Of a stretch of DNA of 64,000 bases, positions 39,106 through 47,261 are shown piece after piece. The notes below the pieces were generated by a model. That model did no database searches and was not told the DNA's origin. It saw nothing but the letters and a program-made list of their open reading frames with translations. The DNA is taken from the NCBI GenBank assembly GCA_003331305.1, contig QOQB01000003.1, positions 111,462-175,461 on the forward strand. The letters are read 5' to 3'. A program made the position numbers and the translations under genes. This stretch comes from Flavobacteriales bacterium. Lineage in GTDB: Bacteria > Bacteroidota > Bacteroidia > Flavobacteriales > Flavobacteriaceae. Numbering within the stretch: the first letter of the stretch is position 1; every line of letters begins with the position of its first letter.

Positions 39106-40389
39106 TTATTCAGTGGAGCGAAAAATAGTTTGGGTTCGGTCTGGCCCAACAGATATAATATGAATTGGTGTTTCCACAAAATCTTCAATGAATGCTACAT
39201 ATTCTTTAAAGGTTTCAGGCAATTCTTTTTCGCCACACATTTGAGTTAAATCTTCATGCCAGCCCTTTAGTGTTTTATACTGCGGTGTTACTTCATCAGC
39301 GTTAAGCGAATAGGGAAGATGTTGAATTGTTTCCCCTCTGTATGTGTACGCGACACATACTTTAAGCTCATCAAAACCAGAAAGCACATCACCTTTCATC
39401 ATCATCAGTTGCGTAACGCCATTGATTTCAACGGCATATTTTAACGCAACCAGATCAAGCCAACCACAACGACGCGCTCTTCCTGTGGTTGCACCAAATT
39501 CATGCCCAACACGCCCCATCGTTTCGCCGACTTCGTCAAAAAGTTCTGTTGGGAAAGGCCCGCTACCAACACGTGTGGTATAGGCTTTAAAAATTCCAAA
39601 AACCTCACCAATTCTATTTGGAGCAATCCCTAAACCAGTGCATGCCCCAGCAGCTGTGGTGTTAGAAGAAGTTACGAACGGATAAGTTCCAAAATCGATA
39701 TCCAACAGCGATCCTTGTGCGCCTTCTGCTAATATAGGTTGCTTGTTTTGTTGTGCAATACGAAGATATTCCTCACTATCAACAAAAGAGACAGTTGATT
39801 TTAAATAAGAAACAGCATCAAAGAAAGCCGTTTCCAATTCTTCTATCGAAAACTCCAAAGAGACCTTCATGTTTTTAATCATGGCAAGATGTTTGTCTCG
39901 AAGGACAGCATACTTTTCTTTCCAAGTTGGTAGTTCAATATCTCCTATGCGAATGCCGTTTCTCCCCGTTTTGTCCATGTAAGTCGGGCCAATCCCTTTC
40001 AAAGTTGATCCAATTTTAGCCTTTCCTTTAGCCATTTCAGAGGCGGCATCCAATAACCGGTGAGTTGGCAAAATAAGATGTGCTTTTCTAGAGACTAATA
40101 GCGATTCACTAACGTTGATATCAAAAGGAGCTAGGTTTTCCAACTCCTGTTTAAATATCACGGGGTCAATAACAACTCCATTTCCAACTAAGTTTGTTGC
40201 TTTTGGGTGAAAAATTCCTGAAGGTATGGTGTGTAAAACGTGTTTAATTCCTTCAAATTCAAGTGTGTGTCCTGCATTGGGGCCGCCTTGAAAGCGCGCA
40301 ATAATGTCGTACTTCTTAGTAAGTACATCTACAATCTTGCCTTTTCCTTCGTCGCCCCACTGTAAGCCTAAGAGTAAGTCAATGGCCAT
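39106..40389 (-). CDS. purA: Adenylosuccinate synthetase
   Basis: Condenses IMP and aspartate with GTP, the first step to AMP. 427 residues. P-loop GLQWGDEGKGKIVD at the N-terminus, then GGPNAGHTLE and IGSTLKGIGPTYMDK, and the Arg/aspartate-binding block TTGRARRCGWLDL. Ten-base gap after the fur-like gene, so likely same operon. With guaA it gives both IMP branches in this window. Confidence 0.98.
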   Translation of the reverse strand: MAIDLLLGLQWGDEGKGKIVDVLTKKYDIIARFQGGPNAGHTLEFEGIKHVLHTIPSGIFHPKATNLVGNGVVIDPVIFKQELENLAPFDINVSESLLVSRKAHLILPTHRLLDAASEMAKGKAKIGSTLKGIGPTYMDKTGRNGIRIGDIELPTWKEKYAVLRDKHLAMIKNMKVSLEFSIEELETAFFDAVSYLKSTVSFVDSEEYLRIAQQNKQPILAEGAQGSLLDIDFGTYPFVTSSNTTAAGACTGLGIAPNRIGEVFGIFKAYTTRVGSGPFPTELFDEVGETMGRVGHEFGATTGRARRCGWLDLVALKYAVEINGVTQLMMMKGDVLSGFDELKVCVAYTYRGETIQHLPYSLNADEVTPQYKTLKGWHEDLTQMCGEKELPETFKEYVAFIEDFVETPIHIISVGPDRTQTIFRSTE

Positions 40390-40398
40390 GAATGGTTT

Positions 40399-40836
40399 TT
40401 ATTTAGTGTTTTTTTTAGTGCCGTAAAAATAAAGGGAATGCGCGTGGATATCGATATTAAAAACTTCCTCAATGGTTTGTTTTATAGCTTGGATACGAGG
40501 GTCGCAAAACTCCTTGACGTCACCGCTGTCGGTTAGAATTACATGATCGTGTTGTTTGTCAAAATACGACTTCTCATATTGTGCATGCTGCAATCCAAAT
40601 TGATGTTTACGCACCAACCCGCACGCTAATAATAGCTCGATGGTATTGTAAAGCGTAGCACGACTAACACGATATTTTTTGTTTTTCATTTTAATATAAA
40701 GCGATTCAATATCGAAGTGTTCATCACTCAAATATATTTCTTCTAAAATAGCAAAGCGTTCGGGTGTTTTTCGATGCCCGTTGCTGTCCAAAAACTGAAC
40801 AAACACATTCTTTACAATTTCAAATTCGTTTTTCAT
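40399..40836 (-). CDS. Fur-family transcriptional regulator lacking the structural zinc cysteines
   Basis: 145 residues. The winged helix ([14 protein letters not shown], then [14 protein letters not shown]) is clear. The dimerisation domain keeps HDH (96-98) and a late H-x-H-type HAHSLYFYG. Where classical Fur has CxxC it has Leu101 and Ser104 ([12 protein letters not shown]). A Cys follows at 111. It therefore lacks one usual structural zinc site and may sense something other than iron, or use a different site. It has its own -7 element (40854-40861) between relA/spoT and purA. Confidence 0.88.
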   Translation of the reverse strand: MKNEFEIVKNVFVQFLDSNGHRKTPERFAILEEIYLSDEHFDIESLYIKMKNKKYRVSRATLYNTIELLLACGLVRKHQFGLQHAQYEKSYFDKQHDHVILTDSGDVKEFCDPRIQAIKQTIEEVFNIDIHAHSLYFYGTKKNTK

Positions 40837-40853
40837 TTCGAAAGTCCAAAAAA

Positions 40854-40861
40854 CAAAGATA
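40854..40861 (-). promoter_or_regulatory. -7 promoter element of the Fur-family gene
   Basis: TATCTTTG on the minus strand, 17 bases before the ATG; suggests fur-purA-ostA can be read separately from relA/spoT. Confidence 0.5.
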
Positions 40862-40872
40862 CGTAACCGATT

Positions 40873-43074
40873 TTAATCCCGTACTACTTTATCAATCCCA
40901 GTAACTTTTTCGAGCTTATTAATAAGTACATACAGCGTTGAGGCATGACGGACATGAAGCTTTATTTCACCTGTGAATGTCCCGTTTTCAGTATCAAAAT
41001 GAATTTGGGTAATGTCAACATTATGTGCATTGGAAATTAAGTTAGTCACTTCATTAACAAGACCCAGTCGGTCTATGCCAGAAAGGCGGATACTTCCCGT
41101 AAAGAAACCTTTTGACGAATCTACCCATTTGGCGCTTACAATTCTGTAGCCGTAGTTGGAATGCAAACTAATTGCATTAGGGCACTCGTTTTTGTGTACT
41201 TTGATACCGTCGTTTATGGACACGAAACCAAATACTTCATCCCCAGCAATAGGATTGCAACAGGGGCTTAAAGTATAGTCGAGCGTTTCTTGATTTTTCC
41301 CAAAAACCAACATGTCATAAAAAGAAGAAATCGGCCCACCATTTACATCATTCTGCTTTGTTTTGTCGCTGGGTCGACGCTTAAAAAGTTGCCAAAAACG
41401 ACTGTTTTCCTCAGCAGCAAACTTTTTAAGCATTTTATTATCAATTGTTCCAATTCCTATTCGATAGTACAAATCCAAACTCGTTTTGAGTTTGAAATAA
41501 GAAACCATTGCGTTAATGATGCGATCATTGAATTTGAATTTCATTTGGCGCAGTTTTCGCCTTAATAACTCCTTACCTTCATCGGCAATTTCCCGTTCTT
41601 CTGTTCTTAATGCGGTTCTAATGGCAGATCGTGCTTTTGAAGTAATCACATAGTCAAGCCAGCTTGAAGTGGGTTTGGCCGTTTCTGAGGTAATAATCTC
41701 AACTTGATCACCACTATTGAGCTCAAAATTTAGGGGAACAATTTTTCCGTTTACTCGCGCACCTCTTGTTTTTCTACCTACTTCACTATGAATTGAAAAG
41801 GCAAAATCCACAGGTGTTGCCCCTTTTGGAAGTGATTTTAAATCCCCTTTTGGAGTAAACACAAAAATTTCACTTGCATATAAGTTAAGTTTAAATTCTT
41901 TAACAAAATCAACTGCGTCTGTATCTTGCGATTCCAAAACTTCACGTAATCTATTGAGCCAGAGTTCCATCCCCCCTTCGTTTTGATCACCATGCTTGTA
42001 TTTGAAGTGCGCAGCATATCCTTTTTCTGCAATTTCGTGCATTCGCTCCGATCGTATTTGCACCTCAACCCACTTACTACCTGGCCCTACAACGGTGATG
42101 TGGAGCGCTTCATACCCAGTTGATTTTGGCGAGGAAATCCAATCGCGTAAACGAGTTGGGTTGGGTTGAAAATGATCAGTTATTATTGAATAGATTTTCC
42201 AAGCCAAGAATTTTTCTTGTTTTGGGGTGGATTTATAAATAATACGAACAGCAAATCGATCAAAAACTTCATCAAATCTTTTGTTTTTGAGTTGCATTTT
42301 TCTACGGATTGAAAAAATACTTTTAAATCTTCCTTCCGTTATAAACTTGACACGCTCTTTTGCTAAATGATTTTGCAGCTGTTCGGAGAAACTATTAATA
42401 TAGTCTAGTTGCTCTTCCTCACTTTCTTTAATTTTTTGTTCAATAGCATCGTAAACATCTGGTTCTGTATATTTAAATGCCAAATCCTCGAGCTGTGTTT
42501 TTATATTGTACATCCCAATTCGATGCGCCAAAGGTGCATAGATGTAGAGTGTTTCGGAGGCAATGCGGACTTGCTTTTCTTCCGGCATAAACTCCAGGGT
42601 CATCATGTTATGCAAGCGATCTCCAATTTTGATGAGAATAACCCGAACGTCATCGTTCATGGTTAAGAGCATTTTTTTGAAGTTTTCAGCTTGTACGGAA
42701 ACCCGCTTGTCTTTACTTAATTTAGATATTTTAGTAAGCCCATCGACAATTTTAGCAACGCTTTTGCCAAACATAAGTTCTATATCCTCTAGCGTCAAAG
42801 AGGTGTCTTCAACTACGTCGTGCAACAGTGCAGCGGCTATAGAGGTGGCTCCCAATCCTATTTGATCTGCTACAATTTGCGCTACCGCAATAGGGTGTAA
42901 AATGTAGGGTTCTCCGCTTTTGCGGCGTTGTTCTTTATGGGCATCAACGGCTGTTTCAAAAGCCAGTCGAATGAGTTTTATATCTGCGGGTGACAACGAT
43001 AAATAAGTATTGCGAAGCAAGTTTTTATACTCTTGTGCAATAATTGCATTTTCTGAAATTTCTTTCGTTGACAT
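40873..43074 (-). CDS. Bifunctional (p)ppGpp synthetase/hydrolase, RelA/SpoT family
   Basis: Makes and degrades the stringent-response alarmone. 733 residues. The HD hydrolase domain is intact (GEPYILHP, LLHDVVED 84-90), as is the synthetase start (EGRFKSIFSIRRKM, about 247-260). A TGS domain follows (FVFTPKGDLKSLPKGATPVDF), then a zinc-finger-like CCNPIAGDEVFGF and a C-terminal ACT domain. With the hydrolase intact it is of the Rel/SpoT type. A near-consensus -7 element, TATCTTTA, ends four bases before the ATG. mazG at 29.4 kb belongs to the same stress physiology. Confidence 0.95.
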   Translation of the reverse strand: MSTKEISENAIIAQEYKNLLRNTYLSLSPADIKLIRLAFETAVDAHKEQRRKSGEPYILHPIAVAQIVADQIGLGATSIAAALLHDVVEDTSLTLEDIELMFGKSVAKIVDGLTKISKLSKDKRVSVQAENFKKMLLTMNDDVRVILIKIGDRLHNMMTLEFMPEEKQVRIASETLYIYAPLAHRIGMYNIKTQLEDLAFKYTEPDVYDAIEQKIKESEEEQLDYINSFSEQLQNHLAKERVKFITEGRFKSIFSIRRKMQLKNKRFDEVFDRFAVRIIYKSTPKQEKFLAWKIYSIITDHFQPNPTRLRDWISSPKSTGYEALHITVVGPGSKWVEVQIRSERMHEIAEKGYAAHFKYKHGDQNEGGMELWLNRLREVLESQDTDAVDFVKEFKLNLYASEIFVFTPKGDLKSLPKGATPVDFAFSIHSEVGRKTRGARVNGKIVPLNFELNSGDQVEIITSETAKPTSSWLDYVITSKARSAIRTALRTEEREIADEGKELLRRKLRQMKFKFNDRIINAMVSYFKLKTSLDLYYRIGIGTIDNKMLKKFAAEENSRFWQLFKRRPSDKTKQNDVNGGPISSFYDMLVFGKNQETLDYTLSPCCNPIAGDEVFGFVSINDGIKVHKNECPNAISLHSNYGYRIVSAKWVDSSKGFFTGSIRLSGIDRLGLVNEVTNLISNAHNVDITQIHFDTENGTFTGEIKLHVRHASTLYVLINKLEKVTGIDKVVRD

Positions 43075-43092
43075 ACGTTAAAGATACAAAAA

Positions 43093-43893
43093 TTAGCTAT
43101 TCCGTTGACGAACCGTCTCGTAAGCTAAAACGGAAGTTGCAACGGAAACATTAAGCGAATCGACATTCCCTAACATAGGTATTTTTACAGCCGTTACTTC
43201 TTGGTCACGCCAAAAATCACTCAAGCCTTTTGCCTCGCTTCCCATTACAAATGCTGTTGAGGCTTTGTAATTTGCTTTATTGTAAAAAATGCTTTTTTGA
43301 AGCGATGCTGCGTAGATATTAATCTTATTTTTTTGAAGAAAATGCTTAGCCTCTTCATTGCTACACACAAAAAGTGTTGCCGAAAAAAAACCACCTACGC
43401 TAGAACGAATCACATTTGGATGGTGAATATCAGTATGTTCCTCAGTAATAATCACGGCATCTACCCCAGAGGCGTCTGCTGTTCTTAAAATAGCACCAAG
43501 ATTTCCAGGTTTTTCGATGGATTCCAATACAATAACTAACGGGTTTTTATTGTGAGGCTGCCAAGATTTTAATGAATTGTTTTTTTGATTTACAATCCCA
43601 ACAATTCCTTCAGTGCTACCACGGATCACCATTTTTTGATAAACAGCCAATGAAACTGAAATAACAGTGATATGGTTGTTAAATGTCTTAATCCAGGAAG
43701 CAAAATCTTGTTTTGCGAAAATTTCAGGGCACCAAAAGAGCGTTGAAATGGTATAGTGTGCCAAATGCGCTAAGCGCAACTCACGACTCCCCTCGACCAC
43801 AAACTGTTTTTTTTCAGTACGTTTCTTGCCTTTAGATTGTAAGAGAATACAGTCCTTAATTACAGTATTTTGCGTACTTGAAATATGTTTCAT
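43093..43893 (-). CDS. SpoU/TrmH-family RNA 2'-O-methyltransferase
   Basis: 266 residues. The N-terminal substrate-binding segment starts HISSTQNTVIKDCILLQSK. The SPOUT knot motifs are VVLESIEKPGNLGAILRTAD, FVMGSEAKGLSD and IPMLGNVDSLNVSVATSV. Probably methylates rRNA or tRNA ribose; the exact site is not readable. First gene in a leftward chain, 18 bases before the relA/spoT start. The 101 bases upstream to the response regulator show no consensus promoter on this strand. Confidence 0.9.
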   Translation of the reverse strand: MKHISSTQNTVIKDCILLQSKGKKRTEKKQFVVEGSRELRLAHLAHYTISTLFWCPEIFAKQDFASWIKTFNNHITVISVSLAVYQKMVIRGSTEGIVGIVNQKNNSLKSWQPHNKNPLVIVLESIEKPGNLGAILRTADASGVDAVIITEEHTDIHHPNVIRSSVGGFFSATLFVCSNEEAKHFLQKNKINIYAASLQKSIFYNKANYKASTAFVMGSEAKGLSDFWRDQEVTAVKIPMLGNVDSLNVSVATSVLAYETVRQRNS

Positions 43894-43994
43894 TGTACTA
43901 ATTTTTGGAGTTATTTAATTTTAATATAATAACAAATGTTAGTAAAGCACAAATAATTGTTATAGATTAGCCATCAGCTAAAATTAAACCTATT

Positions 43995-44784
43995 TTGTTA
44001 ACAGCAGTAATTGTCGACGACGAAGCTCGCAATATCGCACTTTTCTCTCATTACTTAGAAAAGTATTGCCCAAATGTCAAGCTTGAAGCGTTTTTTACAA
44101 AAAAATCAATCGCTGTTGATTACCTTATTTCCAATAAGCCAGATATTTTATTTTTAGATGTTGTTCTTGATAAAGGCAGCGGTTTTGATGTTTTGGATGA
44201 AGTTGGATATGAAAATATGCAAGTGGTTATGTGTACTGCACATGATGAATTTGCCGCTACGCGCTATTCGGTATCAAGTAGTTGATTATCTACTAAAACC
44301 CATTGAAATTCAAGATCTTATTGTAACGGTAAATAAAATTGAAGCTAAAAGTAAAAGTAGAAATGGAAAGCAAGTTTTTGATGCTGATTTATTAACGCAA
44401 TTGAGCACTGGGCATCGCCCAATTCCACAGCGTTTTGCTATGTCAGACAGATCTTCAATTGATTTTGTCTCTTTAGATGACATTATTTGCGTTGAAACAC
44501 ATAAAGGCAAGGATAAAACAGAAGTGGTTGTTAAAGGCCACGAGAAAAACGAGTTCATACTTTCTAATACCCCGATAAAAGAAGTTGAAAAAAAACTTCA
44601 ATCCACAGGAACTTTCTTTCGTGTGAGCAGGAGTTGTTTAGTATGTGTTACTGCAATTAAGTCTATTCTCAGAAACGCTCAGTATACCATTGTATTAACA
44701 AATGGGAAGAAAATATTTATCTCTCGAAATGGATATAAAACACTTATTGATTTTATGGAAAAAAATTTTGAAACAAAGGTTTAA
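43995..44784 (+). pseudogene. LytTR-family response regulator with a single-base frameshift
   Basis: Receiver domain (AVIVDDEARNIALFSHYLEK, phosphoacceptor Asp in ILFLDVVLDKGSG) plus a C-terminal LytTR DNA-binding domain (DFVSLDDIICVETHKGK, then TFFRVSRSCLV). The receiver reads in one frame to HDEFAAT and stops at 44283; the rest (AIRYQVVDYLLKPIE) is in the +1 frame. Dropping one base of the ACGCGC at 44259-44264 restores a perfect family alignment. Either a real inactivating insertion, a sequencing error, or less likely recoding. No histidine kinase lies nearby. Start is a TTG; no ATG is available. Confidence 0.85.
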
Positions 44785-44808
44785 CTTTTTTATTGGCATG
44801 GGCTTTAG

Positions 44809-44816
44809 TATTTTTG
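44809..44816 (+). promoter_or_regulatory. -7 promoter element of ornithine aminotransferase
   Basis: TATTTTTG, seven bases before the ATG at 44824. Confidence 0.5.
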
Positions 44817-44823
44817 TATAGTT

Positions 44824-46107
44824 ATGGCCACAAAAATTTCTCTTACCAATCAGTTTATTGACTTAGAACACGAATTCGGCGCGCATAATTATCACCCATT
44901 GCCTGTTGTTTTGGACAAAGGGGAAGGCGTTTATCTATGGGACGTTGATGGGAAAAAGTATTTTGATTTTTTATCAGCCTACTCTGCAGTAAATCAGGGA
45001 CATTGTCATCCAAAAATTATTCAAGCACTCCAAGACCAAGCACAGCAACTCTGTTTAACGTCACGCGCATTTCATAATAGCGCATTTGGACCTTTTGCAG
45101 CGTTCATCACAGCATATTTTGGGTTTGACAAAATACTTCCTATGAATTCTGGTGCTGAAGCCGTGGAAACCGCCATTAAAATTGCCCGGAAATGGGGTGT
45201 AAAAAATAAAGGAATTTCACAGGAGCAAGCACAAATTGTAGTTTGTCACAATAATTTTCATGGGAGAACCACAACCATAATTTCGTTTTCTGACGACCAA
45301 GTAGCTAAAAAAGATTTCGGGCCTTATACACCTGGATTTATTTCCATCCCGCACAACGATACTAAAGCCCTTGAAGCAGCTTTTGCATCAAATAAAAATA
45401 TTGTTGGATTTCTTGTTGAGCCCATACAAGGTGAGGCTGGAATTTTTACTCCAGATGAAGCATATCTACGTAATGTTCAACAGTTATGCCATGAGTACAA
45501 AGTGCTTTTTATTGCTGATGAAATCCAAACAGGAATTGCTCGAACGGGTTCTCTGTTAGCTGTTTGTGGAGATTGTAGTTGCGAGTCATCGTGTTTGCGC
45601 CAAACCGACACATTTGCTGCACCTGATGTTTTGATTTTGGGTAAGGCGATTAGCGGAGGTGTTTATCCAGTTTCGGCAGTTTTGGCAAATAACGATGTGA
45701 TGGGTGTTATTCAACCCGGTGAACACGGGAGTACTTTTGGTGGAAATCCGATTGCGGCTGCGGTTGCTACAGCGGCATTGAAGGTTGTAAAAGACGAAAA
45801 TCTTGCACAGAATGCACGCACACTTGGTCAGCTTTTCCGCAATGCCATAAACGAATATATCAAAACCAGTAGTATTGTTACACTTGTTCGTGGAAAAGGG
45901 TTGTTGAATGCAATTGTTATAAACGACACACCAGAAAGTGATACTGCATGGAACATATGTTTGGCACTAAAAGAAAACGGCTTACTGGCAAAGCCAACAC
46001 ATGGAAATATTATCCGTTTCGCCCCTCCATTAGTAATGACCGAAGACGAGCTTATGGCTTGTGTTAAGATTATTACAAAAACGTTGCGAACCTTTGAGCC
46101 AAACTAA
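44824..46107 (+). CDS. rocD: Ornithine aminotransferase with a cysteine-cluster insertion
   Basis: Converts ornithine to glutamate semialdehyde with PLP. 427 residues. PLP site: NSGAEAVETAIKIARKWG (from 108), IADEIQTGIARTG (Asp232) and Lys274 in LGKAISGGVYPVSAV; the closing motif is GSTFGGNP. Between the Asp and the Lys sits a small insertion CGDCSCESSC (Cys 248, 251, 253, 257) that I recall only from Bacteroidota-type enzymes; it looks able to bind a metal. Five bases before the cysteine desulfurase gene, so co-transcribed. Confidence 0.95.
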   Translation: MATKISLTNQFIDLEHEFGAHNYHPLPVVLDKGEGVYLWDVDGKKYFDFLSAYSAVNQGHCHPKIIQALQDQAQQLCLTSRAFHNSAFGPFAAFITAYFGFDKILPMNSGAEAVETAIKIARKWGVKNKGISQEQAQIVVCHNNFHGRTTTIISFSDDQVAKKDFGPYTPGFISIPHNDTKALEAAFASNKNIVGFLVEPIQGEAGIFTPDEAYLRNVQQLCHEYKVLFIADEIQTGIARTGSLLAVCGDCSCESSCLRQTDTFAAPDVLILGKAISGGVYPVSAVLANNDVMGVIQPGEHGSTFGGNPIAAAVATAALKVVKDENLAQNARTLGQLFRNAINEYIKTSSIVTLVRGKGLLNAIVINDTPESDTAWNICLALKENGLLAKPTHGNIIRFAPPLVMTEDELMACVKIITKTLRTFEPN

Positions 46108-46112
46108 ATGTG

Positions 46113-47261
46113 ATGGATGTAATCTATCTCGATAACGCTGCAACAACACCTATTCTACCAGACGTAGTTGATGCTATGCATCAAACGCTAAATACTTGTT
46201 ACGGGAATCCATCTTCAGTTCATGCTGCTGGCCGATCTGCCAAAGTTAAAGTTGAGTCTGCACGAAAATACATTGCCAAACAATTAGGCGTACTGCCACA
46301 AGAAATTATTTTCACTTCGGGTGGGACAGAAGGCGATAACACCATTTTACAATGTGCAGTAGATCATTTGGGAGTCAAACATATCATCAGCTCACCTATT
46401 GAGCATCATGCTGTCTTACATCCCTTGGAGCACCTTGCATCGCAAGGTAAGATATCGCTTCATTTAGTAAAAATTTTACCAAATGGACTTCCGGATATGA
46501 ATGATTTGGAAAAGTTGCTTTCTGAAACTCCAGACAAGAAACTAGTGAGTTTGATGCACATAAATAACGAAGTTGGCACTGTCTTGGACATAGAATCAGT
46601 TGGAAGCCTTTGCCATAACTACAATGCGCTTTTTCATTCAGATACTGTGCAATCAATAGGGCATTTCCCAATGAATTTGGGCGCATTACCAATTGACTTT
46701 GCAGTTGCATCGGCGCATAAGTTTCATGGTCCAAAAGGGGTTGGATTTTTGTACGCAAGAAAGCAAACCGCTTTGGGCGCTTTACTTTTGGGTGGCGCAC
46801 AAGAACGAGGTATGCGCGCTGGTACCGAGTCGGTACACAATATTGTTGGTATGGAAGTGGCGCTGCGCTCTTCATACAAAACCATGGAGGCAGATACAGA
46901 GAAACTTAAGATCCTTAAAACACATTGTATGCAAAGCTTGCAAGAAGCCTTACCTGGAACTGTTTTTAACGGTGCTTGTAGTGATTTTGATTGTAGTACA
47001 CATACTATTGTCAATGCGCGCCTTCCCATAAACGAAAAAAAGGCTCAACTGCTTCTCTTTCACCTCGATTTACAAGGAATTTGCTGTTCAAAAGGGAGTG
47101 CATGCCAGTCGGGCAGCGAGTTGGGATCTCACGTACTTAATACACTGCTTACAAAAGAGGAAAACAAATCACCATCTCTTCGATTTTCGTTCTCGGCACA
47201 CAATTCTAAAGAAGAGATAGATAAGCTAGTAGATGTACTAGTGGCTTACGTCAACAGTTAA
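46113..47261 (+). CDS. Cysteine desulfurase, NifS/IscS family
   Basis: Releases sulfur from cysteine as a protein persulfide. 382 residues from the ATG at 46113 (a GTG one codon earlier is possible). PLP Lys203 is in SAHKFHGPKGVGFL, and active-site Cys331 lies in a short loop KGSACQSGSE preceded by an unusual adjacent pair Cys324/Cys325 (GICCSKG). Partner could be MnmA (thiolation) or Fe-S assembly; no scaffold gene is adjacent. Stop shared over four bases (TTAA) with the convergent TonB-dependent receptor. Confidence 0.93.
   Translation: MDVIYLDNAATTPILPDVVDAMHQTLNTCYGNPSSVHAAGRSAKVKVESARKYIAKQLGVLPQEIIFTSGGTEGDNTILQCAVDHLGVKHIISSPIEHHAVLHPLEHLASQGKISLHLVKILPNGLPDMNDLEKLLSETPDKKLVSLMHINNEVGTVLDIESVGSLCHNYNALFHSDTVQSIGHFPMNLGALPIDFAVASAHKFHGPKGVGFLYARKQTALGALLLGGAQERGMRAGTESVHNIVGMEVALRSSYKTMEADTEKLKILKTHCMQSLQEALPGTVFNGACSDFDCSTHTIVNARLPINEKKAQLLLFHLDLQGICCSKGSACQSGSELGSHVLNTLLTKEENKSPSLRFSFSAHNSKEEIDKLVDVLVAYVNS

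Noticed and set aside
40884..43074. RelA/SpoT as a synthetase-only RelA
   Set aside because: The HD hydrolase residues (LLHDVVED) are intact, so the bifunctional type is favoured.
43928..43965. ATAACAA/TTGTTAT inverted repeat and a weak LytTR-box-like AATGTTAGT upstream of the response regulator
   Set aside because: Too AT-rich and without a second correctly spaced direct repeat to call a LytTR site.
46396..46875. 159-codon open frame antisense to the cysteine desulfurase gene
   Set aside because: Entirely within a clear gene; composition follows the opposite frame.
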